Positions 42,701 to 50,706 of a DNA stretch of 51,365 nt are shown here, one piece after another; position 1 is the first letter of the stretch; every line of letters starts with the position of its first letter. A program made the translations under genes and the position numbers. The stretch spans positions 1 through 51,365 of the forward strand of contig NZ_LJHV01000029.1 of the NCBI RefSeq assembly GCF_001296025.1. The letters are read 5' to 3'. A model generated the notes under the pieces. That model saw nothing but the letters and a program-made list of their open reading frames with translations. It ran no database searches and was not told where the DNA came from. This DNA comes from Porphyrobacter sp. AAP60 (GTDB taxonomy: Bacteria; Pseudomonadota; Alphaproteobacteria; Sphingomonadales; Sphingomonadaceae).

Positions 42701-44949
42701 AATTCGACCTTGGCAGGCACGCGGGTGAAGAACACGTCGCGAGTGAAGCTTTTGGAGACTTCGCCAAAGCTGTTGACGATGCGCGCTTCGATCACGGTGC
42801 GTTCGTTGATCAGCGGCACACCGCGCCATTGGCTGACAGCGAATTTGCCGCGCTCGGGCTTTTGCGTGCCATCGAAAGCGAGCGGATCGACCGGCTTGCC
42901 ATCGACGAAAAGCTGCACGCTCTGGCCGCGGCGGTGGCGGATGGCGACGCGGATCGCAGGCGCACGCGGGTTGGCATCGGCGGTGGGGGCCAGAAAGCCG
43001 TCCTCGCCATCGCCCAGCGCGATGTAATCGACTGCCGCAGGGGCAGGCGCAGCAGCGACAGGTGCGCCCACCGCAGCTACGGGAACGGTTGCCGCTGCGG
43101 CGTTTTCGGGCACGATCGCATGGAAATCGGCGACCACCAGGCTTCCGCCCTGCCCGATCGCAAAGCGCGAGGAGGCACTGCCGGCATTGCGGGTGGAGCG
43201 CTGGCAATCGACCAGTTTTGCGCCTTCCGGCAGCGTCATCTGCGCTACCTGCACCACATGGGTGCCGGGCACGACGCCTTCGAAGTGATAGCGCCCGTCG
43301 GCATCGGAGATGGCGAAGCTGCCATCTTCCAGCATGATACGAATGCCAGCAATTCCAGCGCGTTGCGCCTCATCCAGAGTGCATGGCCCAGCGGTGATCC
43401 GGCCGATGATGGTCATCCGGTCGGCAATCCCCTGGCGCACCAGATCCACCGCCGCGCTGGCACGCGTTGTCCGGCCAAGTCCGTCGCGTGCAATGGCATC
43501 GTTGAGCACCCGGCCCGCAGGCGCATCGGGGCGCACGGTCATGGCATAGGTCACCCGCGCCGATGCGCCGCCATCCAGATCGCCCAGAGCAATCGTCAGC
43601 ACCCGGCCATCGGGCGTGACTGTGACAGCTTCAGGCGCGGCAACGCCGTTGATGCGGATGGTATCCCGGCGCAGGCGCAGCCATCGTGACGGGGTATCGG
43701 TCAGCGTCACGGCACGCTTGACCCGGCTCGGGTCAGTGTTGCGCAGCGTCAGCGTGTAGAAAACAGCATCGCCCGGCGCCGCATTGACCCGCGAGGCCGT
43801 TTTGCCAAGCGCCAGGTTGAGGCTGGGCCGGTCAAGCGGGATATCCACTTCGAACGGCACCGGATTATCGAGCACGAAAGCATCGCCGAACGATCCTTCG
43901 CGGATGACAAAGGCACGGCCATCGGGACGGGTCAGCCGGGCCAGCACCTCACGCGGGGCGGCAGAGGGCGCGGTATAGGGCGCTGGCGGTTCAACCAACA
44001 GGCGATACCGGCCCTGCGAAGTCAGCGGAAACCAGAATTCGCCCGGCCCCATCGGCACCACGCGGCCGCTGCCATCAGTGACCGCCTGACCTGAAATAAC
44101 TGTTGATGGCCATGAAGTTACGCCATCTTCTGCAAAAACGGTGGCAACAACGCCGGTGATCGCATCGACCAGCGAAACGCGCGCGCCATCAACCGCTTCG
44201 CCGGTTTCGCTGTCGAACACCACGCCGAACGGGTCGACCAGCACTTCGACGTCTGCCACGACCAGCACAGCGCCGGTTTCGGGATGCAGAGCTGTCACAA
44301 CGATCTGGGAATCCACGCCAACGCTGAGCTGGCAATCTTCCTGCACCAACGCAGGAGGGATGCGCAATGTATTGATAACGCCTGAAAAAATACCGCTATT
44401 TGGTGCCGTTTCGAACACCGTCATGGTTTCGCGGTCGCCTTCGGTCGAGCTGATGGTCACCGTCAGGCTTTCGATCGCTTCAGGGTCGCGGTTGGCGGCG
44501 GCTGCGGTGATTTCAAAAAACAGTGGTTCGCCGCCGCGCAGGGTGCTGACCGGTTGCACGCGCGCGGTCGACATCGTCGCTGCGCTGGCTGTGCTGGCGG
44601 TGCTGGCGGTGCTGGCGGTTCGCAAGCTGCTGGCTTGCACGGGATTTGACCCGACGGTGCAATCAGGCTGGCGGTAAACCAGATCGGAACCTTCCCCCGG
44701 CGACCGGCGGAACACCCGGATCGAAGGTGGCGGTGGGGGGGCGGCGCTGACGTCGAATATGACCGGATTGCTGCTCGTCCTGCCACGCGTACCGTCAGCG
44801 TCCCATGATGCTTCGGCGATGTTGGTGATCGTGCGCACCAACAGGCCATCATCGGTCTGCGCGCTGGCCCCCTCTTGCGGCACGACGAATGGCAGCAGCA
44901 CTATGGAAAGTGCCGCTGCCACGCGCCGCAAAGAGGGGGTTACACGCAA
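39796..44949 (-). CDS. Giant DUF11-type surface protein with C-terminal barrel-like region
   Basis: A 1717-residue exported protein with signal peptide ending at GASAQ (about 31). An (Ala-Ser-Thr)-repeat linker lies near 110-125. A DUF11 domain spans about 375-500 (ASRVNAAPGDAVFYTLTLRN). A carboxypeptidase-regulatory or SdrD B-like fold follows (ISDADGRYHFEGVVPGTHVV). From about 900 to the end, repeated amphipathic beta strands (YLLTLAYDSAK, FYALYGDFQTAF, HEVSLFLGARHNF) look like a large outer-membrane barrel or beta-helix. It could be the anchor or exporter for the small DUF11 proteins encoded just upstream. The function is unknown. Confidence 0.75.
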   Translation of the reverse strand: MRVTPSLRRVAAALSIVLLPFVVPQEGASAQTDDGLLVRTITNIAEASWDADGTRGRTSSNPVIFDVSAAPPPPPSIRVFRRSPGEGSDLVYRQPDCTVGSNPVQASSLRTASTASTASTASAATMSTARVQPVSTLRGGEPLFFEITAAAANRDPEAIESLTVTISSTEGDRETMTVFETAPNSGIFSGVINTLRIPPALVQEDCQLSVGVDSQIVVTALHPETGAVLVVADVEVLVDPFGVVFDSETGEAVDGARVSLVDAITGVVATVFAEDGVTSWPSTVISGQAVTDGSGRVVPMGPGEFWFPLTSQGRYRLLVEPPAPYTAPSAAPREVLARLTRPDGRAFVIREGSFGDAFVLDNPVPFEVDIPLDRPSLNLALGKTASRVNAAPGDAVFYTLTLRNTDPSRVKRAVTLTDTPSRWLRLRRDTIRINGVAAPEAVTVTPDGRVLTIALGDLDGGASARVTYAMTVRPDAPAGRVLNDAIARDGLGRTTRASAAVDLVRQGIADRMTIIGRITAGPCTLDEAQRAGIAGIRIMLEDGSFAISDADGRYHFEGVVPGTHVVQVAQMTLPEGAKLVDCQRSTRNAGSASSRFAIGQGGSLVVADFHAIVPENAAAATVPVAAVGAPVAAAPAPAAVDYIALGDGEDGFLAPTADANPRAPAIRVAIRHRRGQSVQLFVDGKPVDPLAFDGTQKPERGKFAVSQWRGVPLINERTVIEARIVNSFGEVSKSFTRDVFFTRVPAKVEFLPEQSQMIADGRTRPVIAVRVLDRNGRPLREGLSGNFTLNAPYQSAEQMDRQQINQLTGTAPTAARWVVEGTDGIARIELAPTMVSGSLRLAFAFDDGNIVRRQELEAWIEPGDIEWTIVGLAEGTVGARSVADNMERAGQFDSDLGDDARVALYAKGRVLGKYLLTLAYDSAKQRDDQRVLGAIDPQAYYTVFGDASARQFDAASREKLYVRIETATFYALYGDFQTAFNQTRLANYNRTATGVKAEARLGAIKAQGFAAEIASRFQRQEIQGQGISGPYSLASRRILANSERVTLEVRDRFRPELIVSVRELTRFTDYDIDLLSGTISFNAPILSRDENLNPQSIVIEFETDGNGKAEMNAGVRADWTSGDGAVRIGASAISDAGLTGASGQARRTDLGAVDLLARVGDGTEIRAELGVSRREGDNATGWLVEAQHQTAKLDVLAYARQIDGDYGIGQQNAAERGRRKIGVDGRVLLSQELNFVGSLWQDENLIDAARRRAAQGQMVLTRQRTDLRIGITHFDDRLAAGGNAASTVLEAGATQRLFDNKLELSAGTAVALGKAESLDLPARHRLGVRYAVTQDVRLVGTYEIADGETLNARQLRGGIEVSPWQGGQVVTTLGQESIGEQGTRSFAAFGLSQSLQVSPTLTIDATIDGNRTLGGAAANAQNAGGVINPAQPVASGGQLTGGLLFEDFTAATFGAAWRKDRWSVTARGEVREGETADRKGFTFGAIRQLGEGSLVGSGGTWTRAKAANGAATEIMDASIAFAHRPDASPLAMLGRLEFRSDRITGGVAGEAGGAAGIGGGAGRTALVVDGDATARRLIASLSTNYSPRGRDDDAQVRRHEVSLFLGARHNFDQFEGIDFAGTSVLVGADGRIGIGERFELGASATVRSNLNDNVTSFAYGPTIGVVPAKGMLLTVGYNIEGFRDGDFSAARNTNKGVFAAVRMAFDADSFSFLGLGR
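44584..44619. repeat. Four 9-bp tandem repeats in the giant surface protein gene
   Basis: GCTGGCTGT once and GCTGGCGGT three times in tandem encode Ala-Ser-Thr units on the leftward strand. The unit is a multiple of three, so copy-number change would alter linker length without shifting the frame. Confidence 0.7.
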
Positions 44950-44968
44950 AGTCTAAGTCCGGCCGAGC

Positions 44969-46027
44969 TTAGTTGATTTCGACGCGGAAATAGAGCGAGC
45001 GGGTTTCGCCGGCGGCCACATCGCTGAGGTCGCCCGTCACCTGATCTTCGCCCAAAGGACCAGATCCGGTGCTGAAGGCTCCGCCAGCAACGCCGCTTTC
45101 GCAGGTTGCGTTGCCATCGACGAAGATGCCGAAACCGGCATCATAGGTAACATCGAACGGCAGGTCATCGACCACGTCCACATTGGTGGCCGTTGCCGCG
45201 CCCGAAGCGTTGGATACGGTGATGCAATATTCAACCGTTGCGCCAGGGATCGCCTTGGCGTTGGGGTTGGCCGCACCGCCCGGGCCTGCCAGATTGACCG
45301 GATCAGCAATGATCCGGCTGGTCTTGGCCACTGCAACAATCGCGCCGGCAACGGTGTATTCACCGGTGTCGGAGAAATCGCCCTCGTTTGCCAGATCGGT
45401 CGCGCCCGCGCCGTCAGCCAGCACGGTGTCAATGCCAGCGGTGTTGGCACCGGCAGTGTCGACCAGTTCGGCGCCCAACGCACCTGCGCCGCCGCCCTCG
45501 TGGGCATCTGCGGTCAGAGTGACGTTGAAGTCATCGCCGTTGGCAGCGGTAAGGGCGATATCGGCCACCACAAACACGCGAACGGTTTCATCTTCGATGA
45601 CTTCATCGAGATAGGTCACCAGCGCATCGCCTGCGTCGAACACACCATTGCCGTTCGTGTCGCGATAGATCTGGAAGTTGGCGATGTTGCCAGCCGTCCC
45701 GGCCGTCAGCGCGGCAGCGAGATCGAGGTCAATCGTGTCGTTGGACAGGTTGGTGACATCGAACGCAATGACGGCATCCTGCTGGCCAGGCGAAACCGAA
45801 GTTGCCGGGCCGATGTATTCGACGTTGACGTTGACCTTGCGGTCGACCGTAAAGCTATTGCTTGCTTCTACTGCGGTCTGGGTAACGCCGCCGACGTCAA
45901 ACGTAACGTTGACGTTGTTGGTTATGGTCGATCCTGCACTGGTCCCTTCGGCCAATGCAGGGGCGCTGGACATCGCGACGAGCGCAAACGCACTCACCGC
46001 GCCCAGCAACTGGGTGGTGGTCTTCAT
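44969..46027 (-). CDS. Secreted DUF11-type protein with Ca-binding-like loop
   Basis: A 352-residue exported protein with signal peptide ending ALAEG (about 27). An immunoglobulin-like N-terminal half carries an EF-hand/dockerin-like loop YRDTNGNGVFDAGD (about 126-139), likely to bind calcium. The second half is a DUF11 repeat (AKAIPGATVEYCITVSN) ending GETRSLYFRVEIN. It is similar in plan to the product of 46629-47621. It sits 20 bases before the giant surface protein gene and is probably its partner or substrate. Confidence 0.78.
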   Translation of the reverse strand: MKTTTQLLGAVSAFALVAMSSAPALAEGTSAGSTITNNVNVTFDVGGVTQTAVEASNSFTVDRKVNVNVEYIGPATSVSPGQQDAVIAFDVTNLSNDTIDLDLAAALTAGTAGNIANFQIYRDTNGNGVFDAGDALVTYLDEVIEDETVRVFVVADIALTAANGDDFNVTLTADAHEGGGAGALGAELVDTAGANTAGIDTVLADGAGATDLANEGDFSDTGEYTVAGAIVAVAKTSRIIADPVNLAGPGGAANPNAKAIPGATVEYCITVSNASGAATATNVDVVDDLPFDVTYDAGFGIFVDGNATCESGVAGGAFSTGSGPLGEDQVTGDLSDVAAGETRSLYFRVEIN

Positions 46028-46098
46028 GACAATGGTCCTATGCGTGTGCCCCGCGTGATGTGATCCGCCCGCAGGACGTGGCGGTTACCTTTCGCTGG

Positions 46099-46587
46099 TC
46101 AGCGAATGATGGCTGGGTAGGTGAGCCTCCCTGAGGCGCCGGGCGCGATGCTCGCCAGCACCCAGCGGACATGGGTCACATCCGCATGGGCAGCGGGACG
46201 TGTCGTCCCGTCGGAATCGGTGATCGAAAGCGCGGAAAGCGCGCCCCAGGTCTTGCCGCCGTCAACTGACACATGGAGCGCCGGGTCGGCATCGGGCGCC
46301 AGACGCACCGCTGCGGGAAGCGGGTTGGTGACGACAAAGTTGCTCACCGCATCGCTGCCGCTGTTGGCGTAATCGGTGCCGAAAATCAGCCGGTCACCCG
46401 GAACGATGGTGGTCGGGGGCACCATTTCGCGGGTTTCGCTGCCGTCGGGCGCTGTGATAACCTTTTCTGCCATGACATCGCCCTTCAGCACGACCGGACT
46501 GGCGGCATCTTGCGCGGCGAGCGGCATGGCAGGCAGAGCCATGGCGATGGCGGACATTGCGATCATGATCTTGTTGAGTTTTTTCAT
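46099..46587 (-). CDS. Small secreted DUF11-like protein
   Basis: A 162-residue exported protein with signal peptide ending PLAAQ (about 25). One domain follows, with PGDRLIFGTDYANSGSDAV and FVVTNPLPAAVRL resembling a single DUF11 repeat, then HVSVDGGKTWGAL. AAGGGG upstream is a good ribosome binding site. It lies between two larger DUF11 genes in the same direction. The function is unknown. Confidence 0.72.
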   Translation of the reverse strand: MKKLNKIMIAMSAIAMALPAMPLAAQDAASPVVLKGDVMAEKVITAPDGSETREMVPPTTIVPGDRLIFGTDYANSGSDAVSNFVVTNPLPAAVRLAPDADPALHVSVDGGKTWGALSALSITDSDGTTRPAAHADVTHVRWVLASIAPGASGRLTYPAIIR

Positions 46588-46628
46588 GATAATGGACCCC
46601 TTTTTTAAGGATTTTTTGAAGTCTGGAG

Positions 46629-47621
46629 TCAGTCGATCACTACGTCGAAGGTGACTGTGCTGGTGGAACCGGCGGAAACATTGCCGAGGTTGACCGCGAT
46701 CCCGGCAGCGTCCGAACCTGTCCCGGCATCGCCATCGGCTGCGTCGGTCAGCGTTGCACCACCCAGCGCCAGTGTGCCCGGGGCGTAGGTGGTGCCTTCG
46801 GGGATCGCGTCGGTGACGGTGAGATCGTTGATTGTACCGGTGCCGGTGACACGGGCTTCGATGGTGAAGGTGGCGACAGTGCCGGGCACCGCGCCCGTCC
46901 CGCCGAACGGATCGCGCAAGACGACCGATTTGATCAGCTGCACGCTGACCATGCCCGCCACCATTCCGCCCCGTGCCGTCGCAAGTGCGCCGGTGGTGCC
47001 GACAATCGCGTCGCCGCCATCAACGCCCGCACCCGCGAACACCGAGCCGGGCGCACCGCTGCCGGTGACAGCTTCGGCGGTCAGTTCGACATTGCTGGTC
47101 TGGGTATCGCTGGCACCCTCGGGAACCGTGACGAGCACGAACAGCGTCAGCACCGCATCAGCTGCCAGAAGGTCTGTGGTTTCCGGCGCGGTCAGGATCT
47201 GGTCGATCCCTTCGTCATATACGCCGTTGCCGTTGCTATCTTTTGCAATCGCGCGAACCGTAACATCGAAATCATTGCCGGCCACCGCAGGGTTGGCGAC
47301 CAGCCGGAAGGCTTCAGGGCCATTGCCCTGATTTGTCAGTTCGAAGGCCAGCACCGCGTCACCCGGGCGCGCGGTGATCGGGCCGGGATCGAGCGAGGTC
47401 AGCGTCACATCCAGCAATTCGTCCACCCGCACAGTGACGGTGTTCGAATTGATCGTGCGCGGGCCGGCGCCGTCATCATAGCTGGCAACAGCGGTGTTCT
47501 CGATCAGCGTGCCAGCGGTCACGCCGCCAGCCTGGGCCGAGGTTGCAAACAACAATCCGCTGAGCGCTGCTGCGCCGCAGATCGTGGTTAAGGCGAAGTT
47601 GATGCGTGTATCTGTGGTCAT
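46629..47621 (-). CDS. Secreted DUF11-type protein, first gene of the surface operon
   Basis: A 330-residue exported protein with signal peptide ending SAQAGG (about 32). An N-terminal Ig-like part carries KDSNGNGVYDEGID, the same calcium-loop pattern as the 352-residue paralogue. A C-terminal DUF11 repeat follows (AVPGTVATFTIEARVTG, DAIPEGTTYAPGTL). It leads a five-gene leftward operon and is preceded by a cluster of CtrA-type 8-mers. The function is unknown, probably an envelope or fibre component. Confidence 0.76.
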   Translation of the reverse strand: MTTDTRINFALTTICGAAALSGLLFATSAQAGGVTAGTLIENTAVASYDDGAGPRTINSNTVTVRVDELLDVTLTSLDPGPITARPGDAVLAFELTNQGNGPEAFRLVANPAVAGNDFDVTVRAIAKDSNGNGVYDEGIDQILTAPETTDLLAADAVLTLFVLVTVPEGASDTQTSNVELTAEAVTGSGAPGSVFAGAGVDGGDAIVGTTGALATARGGMVAGMVSVQLIKSVVLRDPFGGTGAVPGTVATFTIEARVTGTGTINDLTVTDAIPEGTTYAPGTLALGGATLTDAADGDAGTGSDAAGIAVNLGNVSAGSTSTVTFDVVID

Positions 47622-47642
47622 GCGACGGTGAATTACGCAGGA

Positions 47643-47697
47643 ATGGTTATTTTTTCGTTAGGGACGCCAACTAACCATCGGCCAAATTAACCATCGG
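47643..47697. promoter_or_regulatory. Cluster of CtrA-type TTAACCAT half-sites
   Basis: TTAACCAT at 47687-47694 matches the 8-mer CtrA half-site known from Caulobacter. CTAACCAT at 47671-47678 and the reverse-complement form ATGGTTAT at 47643-47650 each differ by one base. TAACCATCGG is also directly repeated at 47672-47681 and 47688-47697. They lie just upstream of the DUF11 operon, so cell-cycle or motility-linked control is plausible. Confidence 0.45.
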
Positions 47698-47756
47698 GCC
47701 GACGCGTTCTTGCCCCTTCCGCTTGACCTCCTTCGCATCATGTCATAGCTACAAGT

Positions 47757-47772
47757 CTGCAAAAATTCGCAG
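47757..47772. promoter_or_regulatory. Candidate operator of the ArsR-type regulator
   Basis: CTGCAAAAATTCGCAG is an imperfect palindrome (12 of 16 positions symmetric), followed by further TGCGAA and TTTGCA half-sites up to the ribosome binding site. Its position just before an ArsR-type gene suggests autoregulation. Confidence 0.45.
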
Positions 47773-47819
47773 GCGTTAAGGCTGCGAAGGTTTGCATGTT
47801 CGCAACCGGAGGAGGGTTA

Positions 47820-48185
47820 ATGCCGAGCAGAATCATCGTTTCGCGCGACCTTGCCGAACTGCTTAAATTGCTGGCCCACCCCGATCGTCTGCGCATGATC
47901 GAAGAGCTGCGTAACGGTGAACTCGATGTATCCGGCATTGCCGAAGCGCTGATGCTGCCCGCTACCCGCGTTTCCCAGCACCTTGCCCAGATGCGCGCGC
48001 ACCGGCTGGTTGAAGAGCGGCGCGATGGCCGCAACCACTATTACCGCCTTTCCCACCCTCATCTGGCCGAATGGGTGGTCGACGCGCTGCAGTTCGTCGA
48101 CATCCGCAACCGGCTGGATGAGGCCGAGCACATAGACACCGCCCGCGCGCTGTGGAGCGCCGGTGCGAAGACCCCATCCCACTGA
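47820..48185 (+). CDS. ArsR-type winged-helix regulator
   Basis: A 121-residue helix-turn-helix protein. The ATG at 47820, five bases after GGAGG, is preferred over an ATG at 47796. The winged-helix fold is visible: LLKLLAHPDRLRMIEEL, ELDVSGIAEALMLPATRVSQHLAQM, and the wing VEERRDGRNHYYRL. No Cys pair typical of metal-sensing ArsR proteins is present, so the signal is unknown. It probably controls the carbonic anhydrase and SulP genes 12 bases downstream. Confidence 0.88.
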   Translation: MPSRIIVSRDLAELLKLLAHPDRLRMIEELRNGELDVSGIAEALMLPATRVSQHLAQMRAHRLVEERRDGRNHYYRLSHPHLAEWVVDALQFVDIRNRLDEAEHIDTARALWSAGAKTPSH

Positions 48186-48197
48186 AAGGATTGAAGC

Positions 48198-48863
48198 ATG
48201 CCCCATTTCGCCAAAGGCGTCGTGAAGTTCCGTCGCGATGTATACCCCGGCAAGGCAGAACTGTTCGAAAAGCTCAGCACCGGCCAGAGCCCCGAAGCGC
48301 TTTTCATCACCTGCTCGGACAGCCGGATCGAGACAGCTATGCTGACCCAGACCGATCCGGGCGAGCTGTTCATCTGCCGCAACGCGGGCAACATCGTTCC
48401 GCCGCACACCAACCAGACCGGCGGCATGACCGCGTCGATCGAATTTGCGATCGGTGCGCTCAAGATTCCGCATATCGTGATCTGCGGGCATACCGAATGC
48501 GGCGCGATGAAGGGCGCGATGAACCGCGCTGGCCTGACCTCCCTGCCCCACGTGCGCGAATGGCTCGGCTATTCGCAGGGCGCGGTCGATATTGTGGAGG
48601 CACTTGGCGCGGATCTGGATGACGAGGCCCGGATGCGGATGCTGCTCGAACAGAATGTCATCCTGCAATTGCAGCATCTCAAAACCCACCCCACCGTCGC
48701 GGTCGCGCTGGCGCAGGGCGCGGTGACGCTGCACGGTTGGGTCTATGACATCAAGACCGGCGAAGTTTCCGCCTATGACGATGAGACCGGTACCTGGATT
48801 GCGGTCGAAGAACGCTATGCCGGAGAACTGATCGAATTGATGGACGATCAGCACGCCTGCTGA
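48198..48863 (+). CDS. Beta-carbonic anhydrase
   Basis: A 221-residue zinc enzyme interconverting CO2 and bicarbonate. Zinc ligands are Cys39 (ITCSDSR), His98 and Cys101 (CGHTECGAMKG), with the Asp41-Arg43 dyad. AAGGA seven bases upstream fixes the start. No signal peptide is present, so it is cytoplasmic. Together with the SulP transporter encoded next it would form a bicarbonate supply module. Confidence 0.95.
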   Translation: MPHFAKGVVKFRRDVYPGKAELFEKLSTGQSPEALFITCSDSRIETAMLTQTDPGELFICRNAGNIVPPHTNQTGGMTASIEFAIGALKIPHIVICGHTECGAMKGAMNRAGLTSLPHVREWLGYSQGAVDIVEALGADLDDEARMRMLLEQNVILQLQHLKTHPTVAVALAQGAVTLHGWVYDIKTGEVSAYDDETGTWIAVEERYAGELIELMDDQHAC

Positions 48864-48916
48864 TCGGCACAATACCCCCGGTTCCTCTCCTCTCTATACC
48901 CGGAGCACTTCTCCCT

Positions 48917-50485
48917 ATGAGCTCAGCGACATCAGATAGCCTCACCCCGGCTGTGGTCGGACGAGATTTTCTCGCTTCGATCGTCGTCTTCCTTGTCGCC
49001 CTGCCCCTGTGCATGGGCGTTGCCATTGCATCGGGCGCGCCTCCTGCACTCGGCCTTATAACCGGCATTGTCGGGGGGCTGGTCGTGGGAACGATCGCCG
49101 GTTCGCCGCTGCAAGTCAGCGGGCCGGCAGCGGGCATGGCGGTGCTTGTGTTCCAGCTGGTGCAGGAACACGGGCTGATCATGCTGGGCGTGGTCGGGCT
49201 GATTGCAGGCGCGCTGCAATTGCTGGCGGGGGTGTTCAAGCTGGGCCAGTGGTTCCGGGCAATTTCGCCTTCGGTGATCCACGGGATGCTGGCAGGCATC
49301 GGCGTGCTGATCTTCGTATCGCAGCTGCACGTGATGCTGGATGATGCGCCGCGCTCCAACGGCCTCGAAAACATCGCCGCCATCCCCGAAGCAGTCATGA
49401 AGATCTTTCCGATGGATGGATCGGTGCATCACCTTGCCGCAATGGCCGGGATCGTCACGATCGTGTCAATCGTGCTGTGGAACCAGTTCAGGCCCAAGGG
49501 TCTGGCGCTGATCCCCGGCCCCCTGCTCGGCGTCATCATCGGCACGATCTTCGCGATCGCCTTTGCGCTGCCGATTACGCTGGTCGAACTGCCTGCAACG
49601 CTGGCAAGCGGTCTCAACATCCCCACCGGCGACGCATTGGCCGGGTTCACCAACCCCGATATCCTGACGCTGGGTCTGGTCTTCGCTTTCGTTGCCAGCG
49701 CGGAAACACTGCTGTGCGCCACTGCGGTGGACAAGATGCACATCGGCACGCGCACCGATTACGACAAGGAATTGCGCGCGCAGGGCGTCGGCAACATGAT
49801 CTGCGGCGGCCTTGGCGCCCTGCCGATGACCGGAGTGATCGTGCGCTCGGCCGCCAATGTCGAAGCGGGTGCCACCACGCGGATTTCGGCAATCATGCAC
49901 GGCGGCTGGCTGCTGCTGGCGGTGGTGGCCTTCCCCTTCGTGCTGAACGAGATTCCCACCTCGGTGCTCGCCGCGATCCTCGTTTACACCGGCTACAAGC
50001 TGGTCAACGTGGCGCAGATCAAAAAGATTGCCGAATTCGGCCGGCAGGAACTGGTGATCTATTTTGCCACTCTGATCGGGGTGGTGGCGATCGACCTGCT
50101 GACCGGCGTGATCCTCGGCTTTGTGCTGGCGACGCTGAAGCTGGTCTACACCTTCTCGCACCTCGAAATCCGCCGCGAGTCCGATACCACGCTCAACCGG
50201 GTCGATCTTTGGATGAAAGGTTCGGCCACCTTCTTCTCGATCCCCCAGCTCAGCAAGGCGCTGGAAAGCTCGCCCTTCGGATCGGAAGTTCACGTGCACG
50301 TCGAAAACCTCGATTACATCGATCATGCGTGCCTCGAAATGTTGTCTTCGTGGGAAAAGCTGCACCAGAGCACCGGCGGAACGCTGGTCGTGGAATGGCA
50401 CGAACTGGTCGAACGTTATAACCGGCGTGCGGAAGAATCGAACAAGTCCGAAATCCCGGGTCTGATGACCCGCCCCGCCGCCTGA
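48917..50485 (+). CDS. SulP-family anion (bicarbonate-type) transporter
   Basis: A 522-residue SulP/SLC26 protein. The N-terminal membrane domain has about 12-14 helices (ALPLCMGVAIASGAPPALGL, GSPLQVSGPAAGMAVLVF, STAS-preceding KLVYTFSHLEI). A short cytoplasmic STAS-like domain follows (about 420-500, VHVENLDYIDHACLEML). Sodium-dependent bicarbonate uptake (BicA-like) is likely given the adjacent carbonic anhydrase. Sulfate transport is the main alternative. Confidence 0.9.
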   Translation: MSSATSDSLTPAVVGRDFLASIVVFLVALPLCMGVAIASGAPPALGLITGIVGGLVVGTIAGSPLQVSGPAAGMAVLVFQLVQEHGLIMLGVVGLIAGALQLLAGVFKLGQWFRAISPSVIHGMLAGIGVLIFVSQLHVMLDDAPRSNGLENIAAIPEAVMKIFPMDGSVHHLAAMAGIVTIVSIVLWNQFRPKGLALIPGPLLGVIIGTIFAIAFALPITLVELPATLASGLNIPTGDALAGFTNPDILTLGLVFAFVASAETLLCATAVDKMHIGTRTDYDKELRAQGVGNMICGGLGALPMTGVIVRSAANVEAGATTRISAIMHGGWLLLAVVAFPFVLNEIPTSVLAAILVYTGYKLVNVAQIKKIAEFGRQELVIYFATLIGVVAIDLLTGVILGFVLATLKLVYTFSHLEIRRESDTTLNRVDLWMKGSATFFSIPQLSKALESSPFGSEVHVHVENLDYIDHACLEMLSSWEKLHQSTGGTLVVEWHELVERYNRRAEESNKSEIPGLMTRPAA

Positions 50486-50506
50486 ACCGGCGCCTGAACA
50501 AGCTTG

Positions 50507-50542
50507 GGCGGCAGGGGCTGTCAGATGACAGTCTCTGCCGCC
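50507..50542 (+). terminator. Stem-loop after the SulP gene
   Basis: GGCGGCAG (50507-50514) pairs with CTGCCGCC (50535-50542), with an inner CTGTCA/TGACAG stem between them. No T-run follows, so it may terminate inefficiently or stabilise the mRNA. The rest of the 221-bp gap shows no gene. Confidence 0.55.
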
Positions 50543-50706
50543 TGGAGCATTGGCAGAAAATTCAAACGCTCCTCGCAACCGCTCTGCCTATTCAATGATG
50601 GCAATTGCCGCGCTGCGTCGCCTGCCCCCGCACTTGCAACCGCACGGCTGCACGGGCATCACCCACGCAAGGGACACAGAGCCCGGGGGAATGAGGGGAC
50701 AAATTC

